NCBI GenBank assembly: GCA_001179505.1
Contig: CDMY01000226.1
Location: 33,709 to 97,708 of the forward strand
Reading direction: 5' to 3'
DNA: 64,000 nt
Source: Vitrella brassicaformis
Taxonomy: Eukaryota > Sar > Vitrellaceae
In this document: in pieces, positions 1 through 11,229 of the stretch
Layout of the letters: every line of letters begins with the position of its first letter
How positions within the stretch are numbered: position 1 is the first letter of the stretch
The notes under the pieces: model-generated
Seen by the model: only the letters and a program-made list of their open reading frames with translations
The model's database searches: none
What the model was told of the DNA's origin: nothing
Made by a program: the position numbers and the translations under genes

Positions 1-563
1 CCCCCCACCATGACATGACATGACATGACATGGCAAAATCAGTGATCCCGTCCCTCTGTCTGTCTGTCACAGGGCCGACAGGACAAGTAAGTGTATGGAC
101 ACATTGACACACGCGCACACACACACACACACATGCTCGATACAGACAGGTACATGACAAATACCCTACCCTGTCTGTGTATGATGTGTCGGCCTCCCCC
201 AAGCCCCTCACTATCTTCGTGTGGAGAAAAGGTCTCAACCGTCAGCTGTGGTGGCCGACGAGCTTGTCCCAGCATCACCACACAGTCACCACTTTCCGCC
301 ACATCCATCCGACTCGAGGAGACCGCGAAGTGAGCAACTGTGTGGTGATGATGGGACAAACCAGCGTCAAGTCTCACTTCTCTCTCGCTACACCCATCCA
401 TCCAAGCTTGCCTCTATCGTGCTGTGTGCGCCAAACTGCCTGCCGCATCCACATACACCTACTCGATATCACTTCTGCACACCGCCTGGCCGTCTGTGTC
501 ACCATGTCTGTCTGTCTCCATTCATTCATTTCATTCTTCATTCACTTGTTGGCCTGATATGGT
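1..563. other. Non-coding stretch downstream of MFS gene
   Basis: No coding exon with matching splice signals was found here. It holds the 3' flank of the minus-strand transporter gene, a pentamer run (tgaca repeats) near base 10 and a (CA)n run near 112-132. Short open frames on both strands are low-complexity and lack codon bias. Confidence 0.5.
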
Positions 564-3500
564 TCAGTCAGTATCAGCCGTCCACCCTCTCCGCTCGCTC
601 CTCGGCTGCTCGTCTCCCCCCTCCCCACCTCCCGCCTCGCGCATGGACGGGAACGCCCTGCTCTCCTCAGCACGAGAAATCCTCATGTCCAGCCGAACGC
701 CCTCCTGCAAGCATCACACACGGGCAGCAGTCAACCACACCCACACCAGTGAGTGACAGACACATACACACGGACACAGATGAGCACCGGACAGCGCACC
801 TCACCTGTATCTGTGGCAGCGGGCTGCCCGTCGGCAAAGACATGTCGGGCTCCCTGTCCCTGTCCCTCTCAGCCCCAGTGTCGCCGCCAGGTACGCCTTC
901 CTGCTGCTGCTGTGGCGGCCTGTAGTAGTGGTTCTGGTCTGGATTTCCCTGTGTCACCGACAAGGTGCGATAAAGACCAGCGGGCGACAGAAACGGCTGA
1001 CTGGCCATGGTGTCCTCCGGCGACGGTCCTTCCCTGAACCCCAGCTGCCCCAGCCCCCTCCCTGGCGACAGGGGTGGCTCAGGCAGCGGCAGCCCCTCGT
1101 TGTCCGTCAGGGACTCCTCGTCGCCCTCAATGGTGGTCGCCCGAACATGCTGCGCCGCATACGAGGCGGCAGATGTGACCGACCCGATCGCCTGAAGCAC
1201 CTCGGGCGTAACAATGGGGCCCAGGCCGGCGTGAGCCACCTCGTCAGTGAGGGAAGACACCGAGACCTCCGAAAGATACGAGGCGCTGGACATGTGTGAG
1301 TTGGCGGCAGCGGACCGCTCGGATCCCTCGCTCAGGACGCGGTAGAGGCGCGAGGGTGGGACGTAGTTATCGACGTTGACGAGATCACTGAGGACCAATG
1401 GCGCCTGGGGGGAGCGGGATGGCCCGCTGCTCTCCAGAAGGGGAGCCTCCAAGACGTGAACTGACGGCGGGGTGCTGCGTGCGGCGATCAGCTTGGCAAA
1501 GGGCCGGCGGACCACAAGCATGATTGCCATGAAGGAGAGGTAGATGAAGGACTGGAGGGTGCAGGCGCTTGAGAAGCCGAAGTTGGCGTCGAACACGCCG
1601 CCAATGACGGGACCTAGACCCTCTCCCAGCGACATGGCCGACACGCACAGGGCCACCAAAAGCTCCTTTGCTTCTCCACCCAGGTGCTTGGCGTCTTCCT
1701 GCAGCCAGCCATCCATTTATTCACACATGCAGACTGGCATCAACACAGGCGGATGGTCCTCCCTCCCTCCCTCCTCCCTGTGCCCCTCCCTCCTTACTAA
1801 CCGCCATCCATGGTATCGCCGGCACGAATGAGAGTGCCTCGCCCCAGGGGATGAGTGTCAGCGACGCCACCAGACACACCCATGCACCGACTGATTGATC
1901 AGCACACACACACACACACACACACGACAGATGCACTCGCTGTGCACGCAGGCAGCACTCATGTATGTCTGCAGCGCATGTACTCGAATGGTCGCCGATG
2001 CCCATTTTGAGGAGGAGCCAGCAGGGGCCGAGGAGGAGGTAGCCCACGACCAGGGAGAGGAAGCCCAGAGATTCCACAACGCCGTAAGCGGGCCAACTGT
2101 TGGTCCACTTGCCAACCAAAACGGCGGCGAACGTGTAGTTGCACGGATTTATCGCAGTGATGGCGCCGATGGCCGCATCGGGCAGAGGGCCTGAAGGATG
2201 CCACAAACAAGATGCGCACACACCAACGACACACATGAGCAAAGCAAAGAGGGGCACCGCACGTGAGCGGGCACTGTTGCCTGTCGCCTCACCGAAGAAG
2301 ACATTGAGCCTTGGGGCGAGGATTGGGTCTGACACAGCACAGCAGAGCACAGCACAGCACAGCACAGCAAGGGCACGGCACAGCACATGCACACTCCATA
2401 CCATCCAAATCCCTAACCCACCCACCGTAGAAGCTATAGCAGGTGACCGTCAGCGCCACCCCGGCCAGCGTGAGCAGCGTCTGGGGACACTCTCGCAGCA
2501 CACCGATGTACCCAATCTGTCGCAGCGGGTTCCTTTGCCCATGCCTCTCATCTCCACCAACACCAGCCCTCTCCCTCCCCGCTGCCGCCCTCCTGGGCTG
2601 TGGAGCGCCACCGTGGCGCTGCACCGGCGAATTCTCGCCTTCACTCGGCCCTCCCTCGCCCCTCCTAGCCCCACGACCGAAACGAGGAAACCGTTTCCGC
2701 GGTGTGTGGTCATCCTCTGCTGGTTTGGGCTCCAGTGATGCGATGTAGCCCGTCTTGGTCTCGTCAGCTCCCACGTCGTAGGGCGTGCCCTTCCACTCGT
2801 ATGATGGTGTGACGTCGGGGGTGGGGTACTGCTCAACTGCTGCCGTGTCCTTATGCTTGGCGTCTGTCGTCTGGTCGGCGATTGGCTGGACGGACGCGGC
2901 AGAGCTGGAGGGGTGCAGGGGGGCGCGCTTGAGAAGGAGGGTAGCGTACGCCGCGCTCATGACCAACAAGGCAGCCTGCGCCAGGAATGGGCAGGGGAAT
3001 CCACCGATCTGATAGAGGAACCCCCCAATACAGCGGCCGGTCAGGCAACCTGTGCCCAGGACCGTCTCTGAGCAGACAGAGAAAACAGACAGACCACCAA
3101 AGGCACAAGACGATTGAACTCCACAACATATATCCACAACATACATCCACCCTTCCACATGCCATGCGCGTACCAACAATGCCGATGGTCCAGGCCAGAT
3201 TGTGCGGGAAATGTCGCGCAAGCAGTGTGAATGTCGCCGACGTGAAGAGGCTGCACATCGCTCCCAGAACGGCTCGCAGCACCAGGATTGCAGCAAAGGT
3301 GCGAAAGAGCGCCAGAAGGACATCTGCGGTGGCCTGACAGACACATCGCCAGAAGAACGACAACAGAGTGTCGGTCGCAGGAGGAAGGTCGGATGGCCAT
3401 ACATACCATGGCAAGCAGGCTGCCGCCGAGGCACAGCACCGCGCCGAATCTCAGGACGACGATGCCCGCAGCGGGGGCAGCCACGAAGCCACACAAGGGA

Positions 3501-4035
3501 AAGATCCCGAACAAGATGCCTGCAGGGAAACAGACAGGGCGATGCGACCAAGATGCATCACATCCATCAACGGAGGCTCTCGCTGCGCCCGCCGGTTTTG
3601 TCCGTCTGGTATGCTAACCCATTCCGGCCCCACTGATGCCCCTGCCGGCAAGGTAGTTGGCCAAGAAAGGAGCGGGCAGAGTCTTCTGCGAGTACACCCA
3701 GAAGATCTGAACATAGACATTCATCCATCCATCATGCCATTAGAAAGAACAACGCTACCACCCCATGACGGGCTTCTTCTGCCCTGACTGACTGTCCCCA
3801 GAGGCAGGCTTACGGCGAAGTTGAGAGCTAAGAGGAGGGCGATGCTGCCTTCCTGTGTCTTTGCTGCTGGGGCGGCGGCCTTGCTGTCTTTGCTGGCGGC
3901 CCTCGTGAGGTCCAGAGTGCACTCATTGACCTCCAACACACTGATGTCCCGTGAGTGGTAGCCCAGCAGAGGAGCTTCAAATTCTTCATTCTTCTCCATT
4001 CTTCGCTTATCCCCAGCTGCCAGATCCCCCTCCAT
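564..4035 (-). CDS. Major facilitator superfamily transporter, SLC18B1-like
   Basis: Predicted 863-aa, 10-exon membrane transporter. Exons on the minus strand: 4035-3814, 3706-3619, 3519-3407, 3333-3174, 3067-2426, 2328-2293, 2190-1984, 1890-1802, 1698-805, 704-564; all junctions are GT-AG and in phase. The N-terminal tail carries an acidic dileucine signal (EAPLL), which in other eukaryotes sorts transporters to endomembranes. The first half holds hydrophobic helices around FGIFPLCGFVAAPAAG; a long charged loop (from about 2930 down to 2510) separates it from a second helix set. The block VSAMSLGEGLGPVIGGVFD near 1590-1650 resembles the helix-11 region of SLC18B1-type vesicular polyamine carriers. 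The substrate is therefore inferred as an amine at most. The C-terminal 290 residues are disordered and Ser/Pro-rich. It is divergent from PGR5, with 186 bp between start codons. Confidence 0.75.
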
Positions 4036-4221
4036 CACATCTCTGGGAGTCAGGCGATGGGCGAGGGGCGCATGGTGGCAGAATTTGTCCTGCCCTAGCG
4101 CGAAACGCTTCTTTGACGTAGCTCGCATCCCACACCAACGAATTTGCCACGCCTTGTCTTGCTGCTGCTCCCGCCCTTGTCTGCACTGCTGAGAGTGACG
4201 GGCTGCACTGCTGGTCTGGCA
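4036..4221. promoter_or_regulatory. Divergent intergenic region, MFS / PGR5
   Basis: The 186 bp between two divergent start codons must hold both promoters and both 5' UTRs. No TATA box or other known motif is evident. An in-frame upstream ATG at 4144 could extend PGR5 by 26 residues and would shrink this region. Confidence 0.35.
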
Positions 4222-4806
4222 ATGAAGCTCACCATCGCTGGCTTGCTCGGCTTCCTCAGCTGCTCTGTAACGGTAAAGACCTACCAAGGGACACCACACC
4301 CTGCCAAAGAGGCCAGCCAGCGGTGCATCTCTCATCTCATACGTGTGCAACGCCTGTGTCTGTCTCTCGCGCCTCTTGTGCCTCCTGTGCAGGCCTTCGT
4401 CTCCCGCCCCCCCTCACCATCTTCGTGGAGGCCATCGGGCAGCCTTTCACCCCCCCGCCACCTCCACCGCCCCTCCAGGACACACCTGAGGATGCAGGAG
4501 ACCCAAGTGGAGGAGAGACCTGCGGCCGTCGAGGCGCCCAGCGAGCCGGAGGCGGCGGCAGAAGCGCCGAAGAAGGCGGTCAAGAAGGGCAAGCAGGCCA
4601 CCTTTGGTCTGTTCTCGCCGGCGGTGCTGATTGGCAAGCTGGTGTTGGGCGACAAACAGCTCAACAAGGTGCGGGGGAAGATCATCGCCTTGCACAGCCA
4701 GGTGATAACGCAGTTTTGCGACTTCACGGGGGCGCAGCGGAGCATGCGGCAGCGGCTGATCAAGAAGGCCAAGACGACGGGAGATAGACTGGGCATGCTC
4801 ATCTAA
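4222..4806 (+). CDS. PGR5: PGR5, cyclic electron flow around photosystem I
   Basis: Two exons, 4222-4272 and 4393-4806, give 154 aa (land-plant PGR5 is about 130). The C-terminal 65 residues match the PGR5 family closely: GLFSP near the domain start, then KVRGKIIALHSQVITQF (plant proteins have LRGKAIALHSQVITEF) and a GDRLGMLI end. In plants PGR5 sits at the thylakoid and is needed for ferredoxin-dependent cyclic electron flow and proton-gradient control. The N-terminus begins with a hydrophobic signal (MKLTIAGLLGFLSCS) and exon 2 opens with AFVSRP, so the intron falls just at the signal-peptide to transit-peptide junction, where complex plastids use a Phe. Exon 2 then gives a Ser/Pro/Arg-rich transit-like stretch. 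An in-frame ATG at 4144 is an alternative start. The intron is 120 nt with no frame change, so retention would not break the frame. Confidence 0.92.
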   Translation: MKLTIAGLLGFLSCSVTVKTYQGTPHPAKEASQRCISHLIRVQRLCLSLAPLVPPVQAFVSRPPSPSSWRPSGSLSPPRHLHRPSRTHLRMQETQVEERPAAVEAPSEPEAAAEAPKKAVKKGKQATFGLFSPAVLIGKLVLGDKQLNKVRGKIIALHSQVITQFCDFTGAQRSMRQRLIKKAKTTGDRLGMLI

Positions 4807-6269
4807 ATGGATCCGACTGGGAAGAAGAGAGGGAAGGGAGGGGTCTTTGTCGATGGGTCTGCCTGTCTGCCTGCCTGCCTGGTGCTGCGTGTCATGCCGG
4901 CTGCTGATCGTTGTGTCTGCAAGCTGGTTGCCTCTCTGTCTGTCAACGGTGCTATCTATGTGTGTGTACAATTATTATTCTTTCCTTTGTTTTGTTCTCT
5001 CGGGCGCTGCGATGGCCAGACGTCAGGAGGGAACACAGACAGACATACATGTGTGTGTTCTACGGCACGATGTGCGTGTGTCAGGCAGGGGTACACCACA
5101 AACTCACACCCGCAACATACATATCTGCGTGTGGCTGGCTGTGCGCTTGGGATCCAATCACAGCCCTTTTTGGTGCCCGACAATGATTGATGTGTGTCGA
5201 GTGGCTGACTGATGGACGAGAGCAGTGCGGGCGGGGCGGGGCGGGGAGTGGCGGGGTGGTCAGACAGGCAGGCAGGCAAGCATGGATGTGACTGTAGGGT
5301 CCTTCCTGCCTGCCTGCAGCCACGCAGAGAGATGCGAGAGGGGAGAGGAGCGAGTGGTGTGAGTTCGGTGGGTGGGCAACGAGCCCACAATTCATGAGTT
5401 GATGCACCCTTGCCTCTGTCTACCACTGGCCGGCCTGTTCCTGTCCGTTCCTGTCCTGTCCTGTCCTGTCCGTCTGTCTGTCTGTCTGCCTGCAATGCCT
5501 TTCTCCTTCCCTCGATGCGTCGGCCTGCTCGAATGCGCGCGTGTGTGTGGCTGGATGTGTGTACACCCCTGGCCTGATTTTGTTCTCTAAGAGAGGTGTC
5601 GGCCGGGTTGGCTTGGCGGCCGGTTCTTCAACTGGAGTTTCTTGCCATGCTGTCTAGCTATGGGAGGGCCGGGCAGAGAGGCTGGCTGACACGCAGATGC
5701 AGGCAGGCAGACACACATAGACACACACGAGCAGACAGGCATCTTGAGTGTGTATGGGATGTGGCTGTAGGACACTCATGACTCGCTATTGCTTCTGTGA
5801 CGATGAATTTTTCATCACACCCTTCGCCAACGATCCAATCTATCACGTATACATCGATGGGCACATGCCAAGGCCCTGGGCCAAGGCGGCGACCAAGGGT
5901 ACCTTCACCGAGCCGAATCGCCGTCCCAGGAACAGCGGCGTCATCACCGAAGGCAAGCCGGACAGAAGACAGGGACGAATGTTCATTTGATGCAGGTAGC
6001 GGCTGCCCATCAGGAGACGACGAAGAAGAGCAACAGCTTTTCCGACCGGATGTCGAGAAAGAAAGTCGAGAACGACTTCCGCGCCTGAGACGACGTTTTT
6101 TTTTCTCTTTTCTCGGTGAAGATCCCAAACTGCTGACCTGAGGCGAAGAGTATGAGTATCTCGGCAGCTTGCTGGCCGCACATCTGTGCGCCATTGCCAT
6201 CGAAATCGAGGTATATCATCTTTTGCGCATCGTGATGGCCGCAAAAGATGATATACCGGGAAAGAGTAC
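4807..6269. other. Intergenic region with simple repeats
   Basis: 1.46 kb between PGR5 and the next plus-strand gene. The first 900 bases are rich in tctg, cagg and gtgt runs. The part from 5778 to 6200 is more complex in composition and has open frames on both strands (for example 5778-5990 plus), but none shows family similarity or joins to the downstream gene in phase. It probably contains the 5' UTR of the 6270 gene. Confidence 0.45.
6210..6257. repeat. Perfect 18-bp inverted repeat, 12-nt loop
   Basis: Left arm 6210-6227 is the exact reverse complement of right arm 6240-6257; the 12-nt spacer is 6228-6239. The last arm base is 12 nt upstream of the ATG at 6270, so an RNA hairpin would lie in the 5' leader of the downstream gene. 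Confidence 0.9.
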
Positions 6270-6782
6270 ATGGACCAGATGCTGGCTGAGGCGGACCGCG
6301 CGCTGGCGGAGCGCTACCAAGGTAGCTGGCAGAGCGGAGTCGGTCCATTTGGACAAACGCATTTCTTTCGTTCTCTGGCTGGCCGTCCGTCCGTTGACAG
6401 GTCCCGGCTTCGAGGCCGAGGAGAGGGAGCTGGTGGCCCTGAGAGACCTGCACGCCGCCGCCCAGCAGAGCCTAAGCAAGGCTGTCCGCGGAGCGAACTT
6501 GTCGGCGCTAACCCAGCTCAGGCGAGAGGGCCACTATGAGCGTGCGCTGGCGATGACCCAGGGGGACCGCCAGGATTTGCCGGCTGAGATGACGAAACGC
6601 ATCCTGATGATGCAGACGAGACTGCGGGTACTGACACACATGGTGGCCGACATATTCATGTGTGTATGTCCTGTGTGTGCGTGTTTGTCCATGGTGCAGG
6701 ATTTGCTGCAAGACACGTGGATGCAGGAGGGCCGCTTGAGGGTGAACCGATCAATACAAACACACACACATACACACTCACA

Positions 6783-6819
<37 letters not shown>

Positions 6820-9488
6820 TTTCCCTTGTCTGCTATTGTCCTATGCCAGGACGAACACGACAAGAAGATAGCAGCCCTTCTTCGATCCGATTTACCCGTA
6901 CCGTCGACGTCATACTGTGAGCCTGAAAGAGATGACGCTCTACGTATCATCTGAGAGTGTTTTGTTTCTGTTTCTCAGATGCTCATTCGTCGCAGCACAC
7001 GGGCTCGACCCCATTCGACAGCCTCAGTGCCTACCACAACCCCACCTCCCCCTCCTACCCCGCCTCCCCCTCCCCGCCGCACCGCCCATATGGCCAGCAG
7101 GCGGGGCAGCGGTATGGGTATGGGTATGGGGGTGGTAGCGGGGGTGGATGGACCGCGCAAGACGTGAGCGAAGAGAACTGGCATCATCCCTCCATCACTG
7201 TCGTGTTTGTGTGTCGTGTGGGCGTCTGTCAGGTGTCTGTCAGGGGATCGACTGCGGGCATGGGCGGCAAGTTCCAGCATTCTACCACCAACAGCGGCAC
7301 CAGCAGTCTCAGTACGCACAAACACAGACACACACACAACTGCTAAGCCAGACGCACCGGTCAATATTACATATTGGTTGGTCGCCTGTTGTCGACTTCA
7401 GATTGGCCGTATGGAGATCACCTCAGGGGTCGCCACCACCCGCCTCCGAGAAGCGGCGGTCGCGGCCTACAGACGTATAGAAGGGCTGATGGTGGCTGGA
7501 AGGGGGATGGGAGTGAGCGGGGCCGGCCGAGACGACCAAATGAAGGGAGGATACTTTGTGTTGCCGCGATGGGGAGCTGCCTCTGCAGCCTGGTTCGGTT
7601 TGGATGTGCCTGTGCAGGTGTGTGGGTGACCACAAGTACTGTTACATCGTGATGGAGATGGCTCGCGGCACGACGGTTGCTGAGCTGCTGGCCCGCAAGA
7701 AGGCCGAGCGCTTGCGGGTCCCTGAGGAATTGCGCCGGCGCATTATGGCTTGCCTGCTGCGAGCGGTTGACTGTCTGCACAGCATTGAAGTAGGGGCATC
7801 CAGCATGGAAGTAAGAGGCAGGATGATGTGTTTGTGTGCGCGTATGCGTGTGTGTGTGTGGAAATCAGCAGCACCAGCAGCAGCGATGGCGTCAGCAGCA
7901 GCGAGCGAGAGCCTTCCATGGGGCCCGTGGACGACGGACGAGGAGATGTTCCAGATCTACGCCGATCAGAATCAGCGCTGGAGGGACCTGTGGCAAAGTG
8001 AGTGGACTGACAGAAGAAAGGAAGAAAGAATGAAAGGAGGGAGGGAGGGAGGGGGAATGCCCGGCCGTCAGATAGGTGCGTTGAATGTCATGCGGCTTTG
8101 TGGGCTGTGCGTGTGGCGCTGGCACAGAGTTGGCCCCCGGGCGGCCGTGGAGCGAGGCCATGGACCTCGTGTTTCTCTACGAGGACAAGGAGTACCTCCA
8201 GAGTGAGTCGGTAGTCAGCAACAGCTCACGTACTGGCCCCCGCCTTAATTCCCTTCCTGTGTGTCTGTCCCTCTCTCTGCAGAGAGGGTCAAGGAGTGGA
8301 GGGACCGGGCCCAAATCTACCAGACGAGCGTCGTCAAGCTGAAAGAGAGACAGGTGGGTGCCGTGCGATGCGATGCATGAGTCAGTCGATCGATATATCG
8401 GTGCTGTGTGAACGCACGTGTGCACACGTCATGGTATGGTGCGTTCTTTCACACGACGTCGTGCAGGAAGTCCTCCTGCAGATGCTCGCCCAGAAGGAGG
8501 TAGGTCAGAATAATGAATGCCCCACGGTGGGGCGTGTGTGCAGGTGGTGTGGACACGTGCCTGTCTGTGTCCGCCTGTGTGTGTATCCGTCGAGCAGAAG
8601 GCCAGCAAGGCGTTGGAGGCTGACAAGAAAGCCATGGCGGCCGAGATTGAAGCACTGAAAGCCAAGGTACTCACGCACACACACACACAGACAGACAGCA
8701 GCAGGCAAATAGCCCACGTGGTTCATTCTCTGCCGTCTCTGTGCTGTTGTTTGTGGTCTCATGAATGCGCCCACAGAACTTACAACTCAAGCAACAGGCG
8801 GCCATCAAAATCGACAGCCCGGCCCCAACACACACACACCACCACCACCACCAATGGTGTGCCTCCCGCACCACAGCCGCCCATCGCCCGGCCCATGGCG
8901 GCGGGACCACCAGCGGCACCAGGAGCCCCACCAGCGGCACCAGGAGCCCCACCAGCGGCACTCCCCTCTCCGGCCCCCCTCAGCCCGCAGCCACACGTGC
9001 CACTGGCAGCCAGCAGCATCTACGGCGCCCCCCGCCCGGCCCACCAGCAGCTCCAGCCCCACCAACACCAGCCGCACCAGCACCAGCGCCAACAGCAGCA
9101 GCATCAGCAGCAGCAAGGGCCAGGCCAGTTCCGCCCCGTCCGTGAGCCGGTGCGAGGGCCGGTGTTTGGTGGGGGTCGATGGGGTGCCGGAGGTGTGGGT
9201 GTGGGCCAGCAGCATCAGCGGCACGAGGGCGGTGCTCACGGCAACTTCAACGATCGCCACGGCGGCCGTGTCGAGTGCCCGGGCGCCGCTATACCTCCGG
9301 CCCACCTTCGACTCCCCTACATGGCACAGCCACATGCGGCCCTGCCGGGGCTGTATGTCCCCACTCTAGCGCCACCCGCCCGATACTTCCCCATACCGTC
9401 ACCGCCACCATTCGCCGCGCCGCCGCCCAGGAGGAGGAGGGACCAATCGCCGCAGCCTGGCTGCTGCGGCCTTTTCTCATTCAGATGA
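6270..9488 (+). CDS. Unassigned protein: kinase-hinge-like segment, coiled coil, P/H/Q-rich tail
   Basis: I do not recognise this gene. Exons that close in phase: 6270-6321, 6401-6627, 6700-6741, 6850-6916, 6979-7163, a probable 7244-7270, 7402-7512, 7589-7789, 7910-7997, 8128-8202, 8283-8353, 8467-8499, 8598-8666, and a last exon ending at 9488 (acceptor at 8877 would keep the frame). The N-terminus is charged and helical. A Gly/Tyr-rich linker follows (YGYGYGGGSGGG). Around 7628-7789 the text HKYCYIVMEMARG followed by a long helix ending DCLHSI resembles kinase subdomains V-VIa, but no HRD or DFG motif follows. Exons from 8283 to 8666 read as a coiled coil. The tail is rich in Pro, Ala, His and Gln, with 21-bp repeats near 8905-8961. 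The start, the middle acceptor choices and the last junction are uncertain. Confidence 0.5.
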
Positions 9489-9768
9489 GGCCCCACGAGT
9501 GTACCCAAACCCTGCCCGATACTGCCCCATACCACCACCGCCACCACCATTCGCCGCGCCGCCGCCCAGGAGGAGGAGGGACCAATCGCCGCAGCCTGGC
9601 TGCTGCGGCCTTTTCTCATTCAGATGAGGCCCCACGAGTGTACCCAAACCCTGCCCGATACTGCCCCATACCACCACCGCCACCACCATTCGCCGCGCCG
9701 CCGCCCAGGAGGAGGAGGGACCAATCGCCGCAGCCTGGCTGCTGCAGACTTATCACATTCAGATGAGG
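9376..9768 (+). repeat. 139-bp tandem repeat over the 3' end of the 6270 gene
   Basis: Almost three head-to-tail copies; the shared mark cagatgagg recurs at 9482, 9621 and 9760, exactly 139 bp apart. Each copy carries the code for PPPRRRRDQSPQPGCC and the following stop codon. The first copy is partial and slightly diverged; the last differs near 9745-9755. Confidence 0.9.
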
Positions 9769-11229
9769 CAGGGAGGGGGGGGGGAGGCTGTGGTGGCACG
9801 CGTGTGCTCCTTTTTGTATTGCTGCCTACATTTTACATCTGTTGGCCTTGTGCATCCATCGATCGACGTTTGTTAGGATACGAAGAAAGCTAAAACCGCC
9901 CTGCATTGCGAAGTGTTGGTTCGTGTATGGGCTGGGCTTGCTGGCAGCCGGGCGGGGGGGATGTGTGTGGGTGAGATCATGTCATTTCAGGAATGATGCA
10001 TTCATAACATGCAAACAAACAAAAAAACATGCGTGGCCTGGGCGGACCAATCAATCAGTCAGTCACAAGCTTGATGATTGATGCCTTTGGATGTCATTGC
10101 GTGTAGTGCACGGTTAAGGCGCCGAATCAAATGCATGTACACTACAGTAATACGGACACCGCACGTCAAACCATTCAGCCATCCATCCAGCCACTCATGA
10201 ACAGACACGCATGCCATGCANNNNNNNNNNNNNNNNNNNNNNNNNNNNNNNNNNNNNNNNNNNNNNNNNNNNNNNNNNNNNNNNNNNNNNNNNNNNNNNN
10301 NNNNNNNNNNNNNNNNNNNNNNNNNNNNNNNNNNNNNNNNNNNNNNNNNNNNNNNNNNNNNNNNNNNNNNNNNNNNNNNNNNNNNNNNNNNNNNNNNNNN
10401 NNNNNNNNNNNNNNNNNNNNNNNNNNNNNNNNNNNNNNNNNNNNNNNNNNNNNNNNNNNNNNNNNNNNNNNNNNNNNNNNNNNNNNNNNNNNNNNNNNNN
10501 NNNNNNNNNNNNNNNNNNNNCACACGGGTGGGTGGGTGGGTGGGTGGCCGGTGCTGTGGTGGGTGTCTCTGTGGTGGGTCATCTCACTGTCCCCCGAGCG
10601 ACCGCTATCCCCCTGCCGGCCACCGCACCTCAACCACCACCGTCACCACCACCACTACAACCAGCTACCTCTCCCCACCACGTCCCCTCTCTCTCTCTCC
10701 TATGCATGTGTCTCTGCCCCTGTCTGTCTGTCTGTCTGTCTGCTCATGTCTGCCTCGCCGGTCTGCTGCATTATGGGTGGATGGGGCGGCGCAGCACCTA
10801 CACAACCTACACAACCTACACAACACACAACAGACGGTCTGTATCGGAGAGAGAATCTGCATTGACGGTAACAGTCGTTTGTGTGCGGCCATGGGCGTCG
10901 GCGGGCCTCGCCGGCCGTCACGGTGAATGCAATTTGCGACCTCTGCTGGGAACAGAGCAGAGGCCGGCCCAAAATGGCAGGTTTCCCTGGGTTTCACAAG
11001 GGCTAGAGCAGAAACGCGAAACCCTACACATCTCCCCCTTCCCTCCCGCGCGTCAAAAATGAAAGATCCCCGATGGATTGACGGGGCGTCGTCCTGTCCC
11101 TTGTGACAGCCATCCTCATTACCCCACTCGCCCTCCGCACTTTCCTTTCATCTGACTGCCCTGAGATCTCAAGCGTCATCTCACTTGACGTGACCCAATT
11201 GAGAAGACAAGGCGCCAGGGTGTTTGTTG
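9489..11229. other. Intergenic region containing an assembly gap
   Basis: Holds the extra copies of the 139-bp repeat, the gap at 10221-10520, GGGT and (TCTG)n runs, and a short inverted repeat near 10939-10962 (cctctgct ... agcagagg). No coding exon is supported. The last 200 bases are probably the promoter and leader of the macroglobulin-like gene. Confidence 0.45.
10221..10520. other. Assembly gap, 300 N
   Basis: Exactly 300 N. A round number like this is usually a placeholder and not a measured length. The right flank starts in a GGGT repeat, a likely reason for the break. Confidence 0.99.

Noticed and set aside
5778-5990. Plus-strand open frame of 70 aa starting MTRYCFCDDEFF
   Set aside because: No similarity and no in-phase join to the 6270 gene; left as part of the intergenic or leader sequence.
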